Program-made: the position numbers and the translations under genes
Shown here: positions 1 to 8,483 of the stretch, in pieces
Layout: every line of letters starts with the position of its first letter
Numbering within the stretch: position 1 is the stretch's first letter
The notes under the pieces: model-generated
The model's input: only the letters and a program-made list of their open reading frames with translations
The model's database searches: none
Told to the model about the DNA's origin: nothing
Assembly: GCA_038118725.1 (NCBI GenBank)
Contig: JAYOIK010000028.1
Location: 1-53,160 of the forward strand
DNA from: JADHLJ01 sp038118725
Lineage (GTDB): Bacteria; Pseudomonadota; Alphaproteobacteria; Thalassobaculales; Thalassobaculaceae
Direction of reading: 5' to 3'
DNA: 53,160 nt

Positions 1-1
1 C

Positions 2-1654
2 CAGTTGCTCAAGGGCTTTAACGGCTTCTATATCGTTATCGTCGGCCTGTTCGCGTTTTTCCTGCTTGTCCTCGCGGTGCTTCCGCAAACCGGCAAGCGC
101 CTCATGGGGCCCGAGGGCGAGAAGCCGGAATTTTCGAATTTCTCGTGGTTCTCGATGATGTTCGGCGCCGGTTTGGGCGTTGGCCTCATGGTCTTCGCGA
201 CGGCCGAACCCCTCGGGCTTTGGGGCTCCAACCCCGTGGTCATCTCCGGCGCGGTGGCGGGCAATAGCGAGCAGGCCCTGCAGAGCGGTTTTCGATACAC
301 CTTCCTGCATTACGGGTTTCACGCCTGGGCGATCTACGTCGTGACCGGGTTGTCGCTCGCCTACTACGCCTATACCCGCAACATGCCCCTGACCATCCGT
401 TCGGCGCTGACGCCGCTTTTCGGCGGATATATGAACGGCATCCTCGGCCATATCGTCGACATACTCGGGGTTGTTGCCACGATCCTCGGCGTTTCGGTGA
501 CCATTGGTTTCGGCGTCAGCCAGTTCGTCGACGGCATCTATGCCATAACCGGCATGGATTGGCTGATCGATCTGGGCGGGCAAGCGCCGAAACCCAGCAC
601 GGTTGGTCTTGTCGTCGGCCTTGTCATGATCATGGGACTGTCGATCATCTCGGCCGTCTCCGGCGTTGGGCGCGGGGTTAAGTACCTGTCGAACCTCAAC
701 CTGGTTCTATCGGTGATCCTGCTGGCGGATTTCGTGTTCTTCGGCTCCTTCGTGTTCGCGATGACGACCTACGGGACCGCGTTGGTCGACTACATCCTGC
801 ATTTCGTCCAGATGTCCTTCGGGGCCTATGGTCCGCAATCGTTGGAGGCCTACACCGCCGCGTTGCCGGAGGCGATCAAGCCGCTGGCGGGTGACATTTA
901 CGGAGGCGCGACCAATGCCTGGGGTTCCTTCCCGGCGTTCCAGGAAAACCTGAAGGGCGCGGCCGCCGCGTTGCCGCCGGATATGCAAGCCGCCGCGTAT
1001 GAAGCCGGCAACCAAGGTCGTCAATTCGGCTGGCAGTCGGGTTGGACGACCTTCTACTGGGCCTGGTGGATCGCCTTCTCGCCGTTTGTCGGCTTGTTCC
1101 TGGCGCGCATTTCCAGGGGACGCACGGTTCGTGAGTTCATCTTCGGATGCGTGATCGCGCCGGCCCTGGTTTGCTTCGCCTGGATGACCATCCTTGGCGG
1201 CACCGCGATCGACCTCGAGCTGACCGGCGGCGCCGACGGCTCGATCCTCGCGGCGTCCAACACCGCCAAGCTGTTCGTCACCCTGAGCCAGATGATCGGC
1301 GGCGGTTTCCTGTCGGTGATCACCATCATGTGCGTGGTTCTGATCATGACCTTCCTGGTGACCTCGGCGGATTCCGGCATCCTGGTGATGAACACCATCA
1401 TGTCCGGCGGCGAGCAGGAAACCGGCAACAAGCATCGCATTGTCTGGGGCGTTATCCTGACCCTGGTCATCGGCACGTTGCTGATCGCCGGCAAGACCAA
1501 TGGCGGAGCGGATCCGATGGAGGCGTTGAAAAGCGCCATGATCATCGGCGCGCTTCCCTTCACCATGGTGATGGGCCTGATGTGTATCGCGCTGGCCAAG
1601 GCCCTGTTCAAGGACCAGCAGCACGACAAGCAGGTGGCCGAGGGGTCTGACTAA
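2..1654 (+). CDS. BCCT family betaine/choline/carnitine transporter (5' truncated by window edge)
   Basis: Secondary transporter for quaternary ammonium compounds (glycine betaine, choline or carnitine), inner membrane, driven by Na+ or H+. The reading frame is open to the first bases, so the true start lies upstream; about 550 residues are visible. Family signatures: MMFGAGLGVGLMVFATAEP, the glycine-rich transmembrane segment of the substrate/ion path, near residue 50, and the tryptophan box WAWWIAFSPFVGLFLARISR near residue 350. Many hydrophobic helices run throughout, and the protein ends in a short charged tail (DQQHDKQVAEGSD). Substrate cannot be fixed from sequence. A betaine-homocysteine methyltransferase about 15 kb away makes betaine plausible. 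A strong terminator follows, so the gene ends its own transcript. Confidence 0.93.
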   Translation, partial: QLLKGFNGFYIVIVGLFAFFLLVLAVLPQTGKRLMGPEGEKPEFSNFSWFSMMFGAGLGVGLMVFATAEPLGLWGSNPVVISGAVAGNSEQALQSGFRYTFLHYGFHAWAIYVVTGLSLAYYAYTRNMPLTIRSALTPLFGGYMNGILGHIVDILGVVATILGVSVTIGFGVSQFVDGIYAITGMDWLIDLGGQAPKPSTVGLVVGLVMIMGLSIISAVSGVGRGVKYLSNLNLVLSVILLADFVFFGSFVFAMTTYGTALVDYILHFVQMSFGAYGPQSLEAYTAALPEAIKPLAGDIYGGATNAWGSFPAFQENLKGAAAALPPDMQAAAYEAGNQGRQFGWQSGWTTFYWAWWIAFSPFVGLFLARISRGRTVREFIFGCVIAPALVCFAWMTILGGTAIDLELTGGADGSILAASNTAKLFVTLSQMIGGGFLSVITIMCVVLIMTFLVTSADSGILVMNTIMSGGEQETGNKHRIVWGVILTLVIGTLLIAGKTNGGADPMEALKSAMIIGALPFTMVMGLMCIALAKALFKDQQHDKQVAEGSD

Positions 1655-1701
1655 CGACTCCCGGCCACCCGTCGGTCGAATTGGCCCGATGGTTACGAAC
1701 G

Positions 1702-1731
1702 ATCCCGGTGTCGAAAGGCACCGGGATTTTT
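1702..1731 (+). terminator. Rho-independent terminator after the BCCT gene
   Basis: A perfect 9-bp stem (ATCCCGGTG at 1702-1710 pairing with CACCGGGAT at 1719-1727) with an 8-nt loop is followed directly by TTTT and a TCGTT tail. It lies 48 bp after the BCCT stop codon, as expected for its terminator. Confidence 0.9.
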
Positions 1732-1907
1732 CGTTCGGAGTCGCCACCACCACGCGCGGGATCGCAATGATGGGGGTGGCGACTGTCCAAAGGGTTCACA
1801 AGTCGGTCTGAATCGGCTGTTGTTCACCTCGGTGGTTGTCATCCCGGAACCGGCTGGCCATCATTACCGGATGGACTTCAGCGCGCCGGACAAGGGGAAC
1901 CACCTCG

Positions 1908-3050
1908 ATGGATTTTGAACTCTCCAACGAGCAGCAGCTTTTGAAGGATAGCGCCGATCGTCTGATCGCCGACCGCTATGACATGCAAGCACGGACCAAG
2001 ATCCTGGAAAGCGAGGCGGGGTGGAGCCGCGAGATCTGGTCGACCCTGGCCGAACTGGGTTTCCTCGGCCTGCCCTTCAAGGGCGAGGACGGCGGTTTCG
2101 ACGGCGGGCCGGTCGAGCAGATGCTGATTCTCGAAGCCTTCGGGCGCGGGCTTCTGGTCGAACCCTATCTGGCGACGGTGGTGCTGGGTGGTAGCGCCAT
2201 CGCCTTGACCGCGCACCCGGATCGCCGGGCCGAGATCCTCGGTGGCGTCGCGGCGGGAGAGCGATTGCTTGCCTTCGCCCATGGCGAGCGGCTGTCGCGA
2301 TACCGATTGCGTCAGGTCGAAACCACCGCACGGCGCGAGGGCGACGGCTGGGTGCTGGACGGCGAGAAGACCACCGTCGTGCATGGCGCCGAGGCGGATA
2401 CCCTGATCGTCAGCGCCCGCACCAGCGGCGCCAAGGATGACGAGGGTGGAATTAGTCTGTTTCTGGTGCCAGCGGATACCGCCGGCGTCACGGTCCGGGG
2501 CTATCCGACCTTCGACGGCATGCACGGCGCGGATATTACTTTCAACGCCGCCAAGCTGCCGTCGAACGCCTTGCTCGGCGCGGCGGACCAGGCCTATGGC
2601 GTGATCGAGCATGTCGAGCAGCACGGCATCGCCGCCGTCGCCGCCGAGGGGCTCGGCGCGATGCAGGCGGCCTTGGATATCTCGGTCGAGTACTTGAAGA
2701 CCCGCACCCAGTTCGGGCGACCGATCGGCGACTTTCAGGTGCTCCAGCACCGCGCGGCGGACATGTACGTGGCGGTCGAGGAAGCGCGCAGCATCGCCAT
2801 CTACGCCGCCATGATGGTCGGCGAGCCGGACCCGCTTGTCCGACGCCACGCCATGGCCACCGCCAAGGCTCAGATCGGCCAATCCGCACGCGAGGTCGGC
2901 CAGGGCGGCGTGCAGCTGCATGGCGGCATCGGCATCACCGAGGAATACGCCGTCGGCCACTACTTCAAGCGGCTGTCGATGATCGAGCGCCAGTTCGGCG
3001 ATGTCGAACATCACATGGCGCTGCTGGCGTCCATGGGACCGGTCGAGTAA
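1908..3050 (+). CDS. Acyl-CoA dehydrogenase family protein
   Basis: FAD flavoenzyme of about 380 residues that introduces an alpha,beta double bond into an acyl-CoA. The N-terminal helical domain starts MDFELSNEQQLL, the usual family opening. The central beta domain includes VLDGEKTTVVHGAEAD, and the C-terminal helical domain carries RTQFGRPIGDFQVLQH and HGGIGITEEYAVGHYFKRL. I chose the ATG at 1908 because homologues begin with this motif and AAGGGGAACC lies just upstream; the frame stays open to 1836. It resembles the short bacterial acyl-CoA dehydrogenases that often work as heteromeric pairs, but no partner is adjacent. Its stop is 12 bp from the end of the convergent EamA gene. Substrate unknown. 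Confidence 0.9.
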   Translation: MDFELSNEQQLLKDSADRLIADRYDMQARTKILESEAGWSREIWSTLAELGFLGLPFKGEDGGFDGGPVEQMLILEAFGRGLLVEPYLATVVLGGSAIALTAHPDRRAEILGGVAAGERLLAFAHGERLSRYRLRQVETTARREGDGWVLDGEKTTVVHGAEADTLIVSARTSGAKDDEGGISLFLVPADTAGVTVRGYPTFDGMHGADITFNAAKLPSNALLGAADQAYGVIEHVEQHGIAAVAAEGLGAMQAALDISVEYLKTRTQFGRPIGDFQVLQHRAADMYVAVEEARSIAIYAAMMVGEPDPLVRRHAMATAKAQIGQSAREVGQGGVQLHGGIGITEEYAVGHYFKRLSMIERQFGDVEHHMALLASMGPVE

Positions 3051-3061
3051 CCCGGACGCCG

Positions 3062-4000
3062 CTACTTCTCTCCTGACGGTTTCGCCGCTTGCGCCCTCAA
3101 TCTGGCTTGTCTTCGAGTGACGGATTCCCGGTGCGCGATATAGCTGACGCTTCCGACGATGATGGCCGAGCCGATCCAGGTCCAGATCTCCGGGATCTCG
3201 GCGAAGACCAGGAAACCGATCAGTGCCGCCCAGGCAAGTTGCAGGAACTTAACCGGCTGGACCGCCGAAACCTCGGCCAGCTTGACGCCCTGGATCATGC
3301 AGAGATGGCCGAGGGTGGCGAGGCCCGCCGTCGCGATCAGCAACAACCACTCCTCTGTGGTCGGATCGCGCCAGACGTAGAGCGCCGGCCCCATGATGGT
3401 CAGCGCCACGAAAACCGAGAGATAGGCAACCACCGCCGGACCGGATTCACGTCGTGTCAGAACCTTGGCGATCAGATCGGTAATCGCGAAAAGCGGGGCC
3501 GCCAGCATCATCGCCAACGCGCCGGGATGGATCTCCACGAAACCCGGACGCAGAATCACCACCGCTCCGAACAGGCCGACCACCACCGCGATGATCCGCC
3601 GCGCCCGCACTTTCTCTCCAAGGAACAGCGCTGCGCCGACGGTCGCGAAAACCGGCGCGGTGAAGCCCATCGCCGTAACCTCGGCGATCGGGATATGCGC
3701 CATCGCGTAGAACCAGCACATTACCCCCACGGCATGCAGCACGCCGCGGATCGCGTGCAGCTTGAAATTCGCGGCGCGAAAATCGGCGAGGTTGATCTTC
3801 AAGAAGAACGGCAGCATGAAAACCAGGCCCAGCGCGTAGCGCAGGAACGATACCTGGATCGGATTCATCGTGCCGCCGACATACCGCACGATCGCGGTGA
3901 AGGACGCGAAAATCAGGCCGGCCAGGACCATCCACAGCATGCCCTGAACATTCGGCGAAACGGCGGCGAAACGGCGGCGTATTTCGGCGAGGACCGACAT
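3062..4000 (-). CDS. EamA/DMT superfamily transporter
   Basis: Ten-helix drug/metabolite transporter of 312 residues in the inner membrane, probably exporting a metabolite. Two EamA repeats are visible: the first about residues 17-150 (MLWMVLAGLIFASFTAIVRYVGG at its start), the second about 160-295 (LAMMLAAPLFAITDLIAKVL onward). The family feature of a helix ending in GEKV before helix 5 is present (FLGEKVRARRIIAVVVGLFGAVVIL). The C-terminus is basic and cytoplasmic. It is divergent from the sulfurtransferase with a 66-bp gap. No clear Shine-Dalgarno sequence is seen before the ATG, so the exact start is less sure. Substrate unknown. Confidence 0.88.
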   Translation of the reverse strand: MSVLAEIRRRFAAVSPNVQGMLWMVLAGLIFASFTAIVRYVGGTMNPIQVSFLRYALGLVFMLPFFLKINLADFRAANFKLHAIRGVLHAVGVMCWFYAMAHIPIAEVTAMGFTAPVFATVGAALFLGEKVRARRIIAVVVGLFGAVVILRPGFVEIHPGALAMMLAAPLFAITDLIAKVLTRRESGPAVVAYLSVFVALTIMGPALYVWRDPTTEEWLLLIATAGLATLGHLCMIQGVKLAEVSAVQPVKFLQLAWAALIGFLVFAEIPEIWTWIGSAIIVGSVSYIAHRESVTRRQARLRAQAAKPSGEK

Positions 4001-4066
4001 GGATTAAAGTGCCGAGGAGTTTGGATACGGCGCGCGGCGCCGGGAGCGCCCAAAAGGAGCATGGGA

Positions 4067-4948
4067 ATGGGTATCGAGGCAAACCAATTCAAGCATCCGG
4101 AGTTTCTGGTTTCCACCGATTGGCTGGCCGAAAGGCTGGGCGACCCCAATCTGCGGATCTATGACTGCACCACCCACCTGCTGCCGCACCCGACCAAGGC
4201 TTATACCGTCGGTAGCGGTCGCGAGGACTATGACAAGGGGCATATCCCCGGCGCCGACTTCCTGGATCTCCAGGAAGAATTGTCGGATCCGGACAGCAAG
4301 TTCCGCTTCACCTTCCCCTCGCTGGAACTGTTCGCGGCGGCGGTCGGGCGGCACGGGCTCGGAGACGATACCGAGGTGGTTCTGTACAGCACCACGACAC
4401 CGCAATGGGCGAGCCGGATCTGGTGGATGCTGCGCGCCTTCGGTTTCGACAACGCCAAGGTGCTGGATGGAGGCCTGGTGAAATGGGCCAAGGAAGGCCG
4501 CGAAATCTCCACCGCGCCGGCGGCCTACGCGCCCGCGACTTTCACGCCGCGTCCGCGCCAGGGGCTGATCGTTCAGAAGGAAGAGGTGCTGGCGGCGATC
4601 AATGACGGCGCGGTCTGCACCATCAACGCGCTCTCCCGCGAGCAGCATGCCGGCGGCGGTCGGGCCTATGGCCGGATGGGACGGATCGCCGGAAGCACCA
4701 ATGTGCCGACCGCCGAATTGTTGGACCCGGAAACCACGGCGTTTCTTCCCGCCGCCGAGATCGCGGCTCATTTCGCCGGAGTCGGCGCCGACAAATCCGA
4801 GCGGATATTGACCTATTGCGGCGGCGGGATCGCCGCGAGCGCCACGGCTTTGTTGCTAGTTATGCTCGGTCACGAGAATGTCGGGCTCTACGACAACTCC
4901 ATGTCCGAATGGTCGAACGACGAGTCGCTGCCGATGGAGACGGGTTGA
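4067..4948 (+). CDS. Sulfurtransferase (thiosulfate/3-mercaptopyruvate type, two rhodanese domains)
   Basis: Transfers a sulfane sulfur from thiosulfate or 3-mercaptopyruvate to a thiophilic acceptor through a cysteine persulfide; cytoplasmic. It has 293 residues, normal for the tandem-rhodanese family. The N-terminal inactive domain has GHIPGADFLDL and WWMLRAFGFDNAKVLDGG. The C-terminal catalytic domain has the loop LTYCGGGIAAS with the active cysteine at residue 251. I chose the ATG at 4067 because GGAG at 4056-4059 gives 7-nt spacing; the ATG at 4061 is too close, and the long upstream open frame is antisense to the EamA gene. The loop CGGGIA does not clearly separate thiosulfate from mercaptopyruvate specificity. 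Confidence 0.9.
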   Translation: MGIEANQFKHPEFLVSTDWLAERLGDPNLRIYDCTTHLLPHPTKAYTVGSGREDYDKGHIPGADFLDLQEELSDPDSKFRFTFPSLELFAAAVGRHGLGDDTEVVLYSTTTPQWASRIWWMLRAFGFDNAKVLDGGLVKWAKEGREISTAPAAYAPATFTPRPRQGLIVQKEEVLAAINDGAVCTINALSREQHAGGGRAYGRMGRIAGSTNVPTAELLDPETTAFLPAAEIAAHFAGVGADKSERILTYCGGGIAASATALLLVMLGHENVGLYDNSMSEWSNDESLPMETG

Positions 4949-4959
4949 CGAGAGGCGGT

Positions 4960-5169
4960 TCAGACCCGCCGGGCGGGACGAAACACCGCCCGGTAAAGCA
5001 ACGCCACCGGCAGGAGCACGATCCTCAGAACCGGTCCCAGAATGCCATCGCCGGGAGAGTCGCTGTTTTCGGCATTGTGATTGTTGACCAGCAGGTCCGA
5101 GCAGCCACAGCCTTCGTTGAGCGCCACCTGGCGCAGGTAAAATCGACGAAACGTTTCCCTCGCGGCCAT
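4960..5169 (-). CDS. Small protein of unknown function with CGC motif and C-terminal hydrophobic helix
   Basis: A 69-residue product I do not recognise. Visible features: a basic N-terminus (MAARETFRRFYLRQ), a short cysteine pair EGCGCSDLL around residues 19-27, an Asn/Asp-rich linker (NNHNAENSDSPGDG), then a hydrophobic stretch GPVLRIVLLPVALLYRAVF that could insert in or lie on the membrane, and a basic tail. The ATG at 5169 was chosen for its GGAGGGAGA ribosome-binding site; a longer frame to 5220 lacks one. It sits downstream of cobU on the same strand, separated by a 9-bp stem-loop. The Cys pair could bind a metal, but this is only a guess. Confidence 0.5.
   Translation of the reverse strand: MAARETFRRFYLRQVALNEGCGCSDLLVNNHNAENSDSPGDGILGPVLRIVLLPVALLYRAVFRPARRV
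4969..4993. terminator. Possible bidirectional terminator stem between convergent genes
   Basis: CCGGGCGG at 4969-4976 pairs perfectly with CCGCCCGG at 4986-4993 across a 9-nt loop. It lies between the sulfurtransferase stop and inside the last codons of the convergent small gene. Neither side has a T tract, so termination activity is uncertain. Confidence 0.3.
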
Positions 5170-5252
5170 GTCGGTTCTCCCTCCAGTGGTTTCACCGCGC
5201 CGCGACTTTAACTCGAGCACCGGCGGCGTTGAAGGTCAGACTATCATCCTAT

Positions 5253-5274
5253 CGCGGGCTTGGCGAAGCCCGCG
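5253..5274. repeat. Perfect 9-bp stem-loop between cobU and the small downstream gene
   Basis: CGCGGGCTT (5253-5261) and AAGCCCGCG (5266-5274) flank the loop GGCG. There is no T tract on either strand. It could be an attenuating terminator, an mRNA-processing hairpin or half of a REP-like element. Confidence 0.5.
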
Positions 5275-5296
5275 GGCTGGGTCACGAGCCGGCCTC

Positions 5297-5812
5297 CTAG
5301 TTCTTAACGACGACAGGCAATCCCGCGACCATCAGCAGGACCTGGTCGGCGTCTCGCGCGATATCCTGGTGCAGCCGTCCGGCGAGATCACGGAACCGCC
5401 TCGCCATGGCGTTCTCCGGAACGATACCGAAACCGACCTCGTTGGATATCAGGATAACCCGCCCCGGCGCCGCCGCCAGCGCCGCGAGCAGCGCCGCCGA
5501 TGCCGCCTCGATGTCACGTTCGGCCAGCATCAGGTTGGTCAGCCACAGGGTCAGGCAATCCACCAGCAAAACCCGGTCCTCCGCAGCTTTTTCTTGGATT
5601 GCCTCGGCCAACGCCAATGGCGCTTCCACGTCCAGCCAACCGTGCCCGACCCGGCGGTCCTGGTGGGCCGCGATACGCTCTCGCATTTCCTCGTCCCAGG
5701 CCTCGGCGGTGGCGATATAGACCGGGTTGAGTCCCGAGGTCAGCGCCATCGCCTCGCCGTGCCGGCTTTTACCGGAGCGCGCGCCGCCGAGAATCAAGGT
5801 GACATAAGCCAT
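5297..5812 (-). CDS. cobU: Bifunctional adenosylcobinamide kinase / adenosylcobinamide-phosphate guanylyltransferase
   Basis: Phosphorylates adenosylcobinamide and then transfers GMP to give adenosyl-GDP-cobinamide, in nucleotide-loop assembly of vitamin B12; also called CobP in aerobic-pathway organisms. It has 171 residues, the normal length. The P-loop GGARSGKS is at residues 9-16. The region RIAAHQDRRVGHGWLDVEAP contains the histidine of the guanylylation segment. Further signatures are LLVDCLTLWLTNLM and ISNEVGFGIVPENAMARRFRDLAG. No other cobalamin gene and no recognisable B12 riboswitch lies nearby. It starts 21 bp after the gamma-glutamyltransferase stop and is probably cotranscribed with it. 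Confidence 0.92.
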   Translation of the reverse strand: MAYVTLILGGARSGKSRHGEAMALTSGLNPVYIATAEAWDEEMRERIAAHQDRRVGHGWLDVEAPLALAEAIQEKAAEDRVLLVDCLTLWLTNLMLAERDIEAASAALLAALAAAPGRVILISNEVGFGIVPENAMARRFRDLAGRLHQDIARDADQVLLMVAGLPVVVKN

Positions 5813-5833
5813 GCGCCGCTCCCGCTGGAGGCC

Positions 5834-7351
5834 TCAGCGAACCCGGCCCTGGGCCTTGGCCCGGGGATCGCCGACCGCGGTGACCGAGCCGTCGTCCCCC
5901 ACATGGATCGCCTGCACCACGCCCATGGTGGTGTCGCGCCCCGGCACGGAGCGGTAGTCCAAGCCGAGTGTTTCCGCGATCGGTCGGGCGATGGGCTCGA
6001 GGTCCTCGTCCGCCATCAGGCTTTCGACCTCGGCATGCAGCTTGGGTGCGTTGATCGCCTCGATGATCGACATTCCCTGGACCCGCACCCGATGCAGCAT
6101 CTGCATGAGCGAGGTCGGAATGCGGGTCGATCCCGAGGCGCCGATCCCCATCTCGATCTTGCCGTCCCGGCTCAACAAGGTCGGCATCATGCTGCTGACT
6201 GGTCGCTTGCCGCCGATCACCTGGTTCGGATTGTCCGGCCAGGGACTGAACAGTGCCATCTGGTTGTTCAACAGGATGCCGGTGCCCGGAACCACGACCC
6301 CGGAATGATTGTTGTTGGAGTAGGTAATGCAGGCCGCGTTACCCGCCGCGTCGAGGGTGCACAGGCTGGTGGTCTCGGACGACTCGCCGCTCGCGATCGG
6401 GACGAAGGCGGGATCACCGAAACCGACACGGCGGGTCTCGAACATATGCAGCATCGCTCCCGCCAAGGCCTCGTGGGTTTCGGCGTCGCCGCTCGGTGAA
6501 AGACGGGACAAGGCATCCAGGCCGGCGAAGACCAGGCCGCCGGAAGAGGGCGCCGCCATGGTCGCCACGTCGAGGCCCTTGAAACGTCCCCGCGCCGGCT
6601 CCCGCCAGAGCGCCTTGTAGTTCCGCAGGTCCTCGCGCGAGAGAAACCCGTCATGGGTCCGCATCTCGGCCAGAATGGCCTCGGCGATGTCACCCTCGTA
6701 AAACGCGCGGGCACCCTCGTCGGCGACCCGCCGCAGGGTTTCGGCGTAGTCCTTGTTGGTCAACCAGTCACCCTCGGCCGGCGCCTCGGTCTCGGATTTC
6801 AGATACAGCGCCCGGCAGGCGGCTGTGTGATTGAGCATGCCGACCGTGCGGCTCATGCGTAGCGCGCCCTTGTAGGAAACCGCGAACCCGTTCTCGGCCA
6901 AGGTGATCGCCGGCGCGAAAAGCTCGGCCATCGGCATCCTGCCGTACCGCGCGTGCATTTCCGCGAACCCCGCCAAGGTACCGGGAGTCGCGACCGAACG
7001 GTGGCCGACCTGATTGTGACCGCCCTTGACCCGGATCAGATATTCTCCCCGGGGGCTGTTGCTGGCGAACAGCTCATAACGGGCCCGCGCCGGCGCGGTG
7101 CCGAGGAAATCCACGCTGTCGAAACGCCCGTTGGCCGCGTCGTGGATGATCATGAATCCACCGGCGCCGATACCGCAGTCCAGGGGCTCCACCACGCCCA
7201 TCACATGCGCCGCCGCGATCGCCGCGTCGATGGCATTGCCGCCGGCTTCCATGATCCGCATCGCCGCGTCCGCGCCTTCCACATTGGCGGCGGCGGCGGC
7301 GCCGACGGTCATCTCGGCGGTCTCATGTCCGATCCAGGTTCTGTCGAGCAC
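5834..7351 (-). CDS. Gamma-glutamyltransferase family protein
   Basis: N-terminal nucleophile hydrolase that cleaves or transfers the gamma-glutamyl group of glutathione and similar amides; made as a proenzyme that self-cleaves. About 505 residues from the GTG at 7351, chosen because GGAGATTTCCC precedes it and the product VLDRTWIGHETAEMTVGA starts close to the conserved core. A longer ATG form (7432) would overlap the divergent gene. The large-subunit motif GGNAIDAAIAAAHVMGVVEP is clear. The cleavage/nucleophile threonine is in SETTSLCTLDAAGNAACITY, and the small-subunit motif VVPGTGILLNNQM follows. No obvious signal peptide with this start, so it may be cytoplasmic, unlike classical periplasmic GGT. 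Clustered with cobU, with no clear functional link. Confidence 0.88.
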   Translation of the reverse strand: MLDRTWIGHETAEMTVGAAAAANVEGADAAMRIMEAGGNAIDAAIAAAHVMGVVEPLDCGIGAGGFMIIHDAANGRFDSVDFLGTAPARARYELFASNSPRGEYLIRVKGGHNQVGHRSVATPGTLAGFAEMHARYGRMPMAELFAPAITLAENGFAVSYKGALRMSRTVGMLNHTAACRALYLKSETEAPAEGDWLTNKDYAETLRRVADEGARAFYEGDIAEAILAEMRTHDGFLSREDLRNYKALWREPARGRFKGLDVATMAAPSSGGLVFAGLDALSRLSPSGDAETHEALAGAMLHMFETRRVGFGDPAFVPIASGESSETTSLCTLDAAGNAACITYSNNNHSGVVVPGTGILLNNQMALFSPWPDNPNQVIGGKRPVSSMMPTLLSRDGKIEMGIGASGSTRIPTSLMQMLHRVRVQGMSIIEAINAPKLHAEVESLMADEDLEPIARPIAETLGLDYRSVPGRDTTMGVVQAIHVGDDGSVTAVGDPRAKAQGRVR

Positions 7352-7475
7352 GGGAAATCTCCATGGCTGGGTCGCCAAAAGGCTAGTCGCCGCGCACCGT
7401 CTCGGCAAGGCGGCTTGAACGCCGCGTTTCATGCGGCTATTCAGGTGTATCCCGTCATCTCATTTAGAGGCGCCC

Positions 7476-8483
7476 GTGGCAGAGAAACTTTCCGTCCTGG
7501 TTTTAAAGGGCAGCGGCATGAACAAGGACGAGTTGGTGCCGAGCAAGGTGACCACGGACTGGGACATCACCATTCTCGAGGTCGGCACCGACCTTGACGC
7601 GGTGCGCGCGAAGGCCGTGGAGGTTGACGCGATCGTCGGCGGCGGCATTCCCGGCGGCATTCCCGATGTCACGCCCGGTGGCGCGCGGCTCAGGCTCTAT
7701 CAGGCGCCGTTCACCGGCTATGACTGGATCACCCCGGCGGATCTGCCCAAGGGCGCGGTGTTCTGCAATACCCACGAGCACGAAACCACCATCGCCGAGC
7801 ATCTCTTGGCCGGCATGCTTGAGTTTCAGACCGGCCTGATGCGGGACACCCACCCATTGATGCGCGCGAATTCCTATAGCGGACGCTCCATCAACCGGGG
7901 GCCGCACCACCGCGAGCTTCGCGGCGCGACCGTCGGCATTATCGGCTACGGAATGATAGGCCGGGAGGTGGCGCGGCGCTGCAAGGCCTTCGACATGCGG
8001 GTCATGGCGGTCTCGCGCACACGCCGGGACGAGCCCGGTCTGGTCGACTGGTACGGCACGATGGACCAGCTCGACAGCCTACTGGCGGAGAGTGACTTCA
8101 TCATTTGCTGCGCCCCGGGCGGCGGCGCGACGCGCGGCATGATCAATGCCCGATCCTTTTCCCTAATGAAGCGGGGCGCGGTCATCGCCAATGTCGGGCG
8201 CGGCGAGGTGATCGACGAGGCCGCCCTCTATAACGCGCTCTCCTCGCGCCGAATTCGGGGCGGCATCATCGATGTCTGGTACGTCTACCCCTCGGCTGAG
8301 GATCCCAATCCATGGCCGTCTCGGTTCCCGTTCCAAAAGCTCGACAATGTCATCATGTCGCCGCACAACTCCGCCTGGACCGCCGAGATGAGCGACCGCC
8401 GTTGGACCTTCGTCGCCGGCAATCTCGACCGCTTGGCCCGAGGCGAACCGCTCCGCAACATCTGCTTCGAGGGTGAGCGCTAG
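7476..8483 (+). CDS. D-isomer specific 2-hydroxyacid dehydrogenase family protein
   Basis: NAD(P)-dependent reductase of 2-oxoacids, or the reverse. It has 335 residues from a GTG at 7476 preceded by AGAGG; an ATG at 7431 in the same frame would overlap the divergent GGT leader. The Rossmann fold carries GATVGIIGYGMIGREVARR (GxGxxG). The arginine/glutamate catalytic region is NVGRGEVIDEAALYNAL and the histidine lies in SPHNSAWTAEM. The N-terminal catalytic domain has the loop GGGIPGGIPDVTPGG in place of the more usual G-x-N. Substrate not predictable. Transcribed divergently from the GGT-cobU pair. Confidence 0.85.
   Translation: MAEKLSVLVLKGSGMNKDELVPSKVTTDWDITILEVGTDLDAVRAKAVEVDAIVGGGIPGGIPDVTPGGARLRLYQAPFTGYDWITPADLPKGAVFCNTHEHETTIAEHLLAGMLEFQTGLMRDTHPLMRANSYSGRSINRGPHHRELRGATVGIIGYGMIGREVARRCKAFDMRVMAVSRTRRDEPGLVDWYGTMDQLDSLLAESDFIICCAPGGGATRGMINARSFSLMKRGAVIANVGRGEVIDEAALYNALSSRRIRGGIIDVWYVYPSAEDPNPWPSRFPFQKLDNVIMSPHNSAWTAEMSDRRWTFVAGNLDRLARGEPLRNICFEGER

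Noticed and set aside
707..1753. 348-residue minus-strand frame opposite the BCCT gene
   Set aside because: Low-complexity His/Gly/Arg-rich translation with no family features; a shadow of the transporter in GC-rich DNA.
1878..3014. 378-residue minus-strand frame opposite the acyl-CoA dehydrogenase
   Set aside because: Antisense shadow; the plus-strand product has full family motifs.
3089..4066. Long N-terminal extension of the sulfurtransferase frame
   Set aside because: Antisense to the EamA gene and rich in Arg/Asp/His; the ribosome-binding site places the start at 4067.
5168..6499. 443-residue plus-strand frame across cobU and GGT
   Set aside because: Antisense to two well-supported genes and without protein character.
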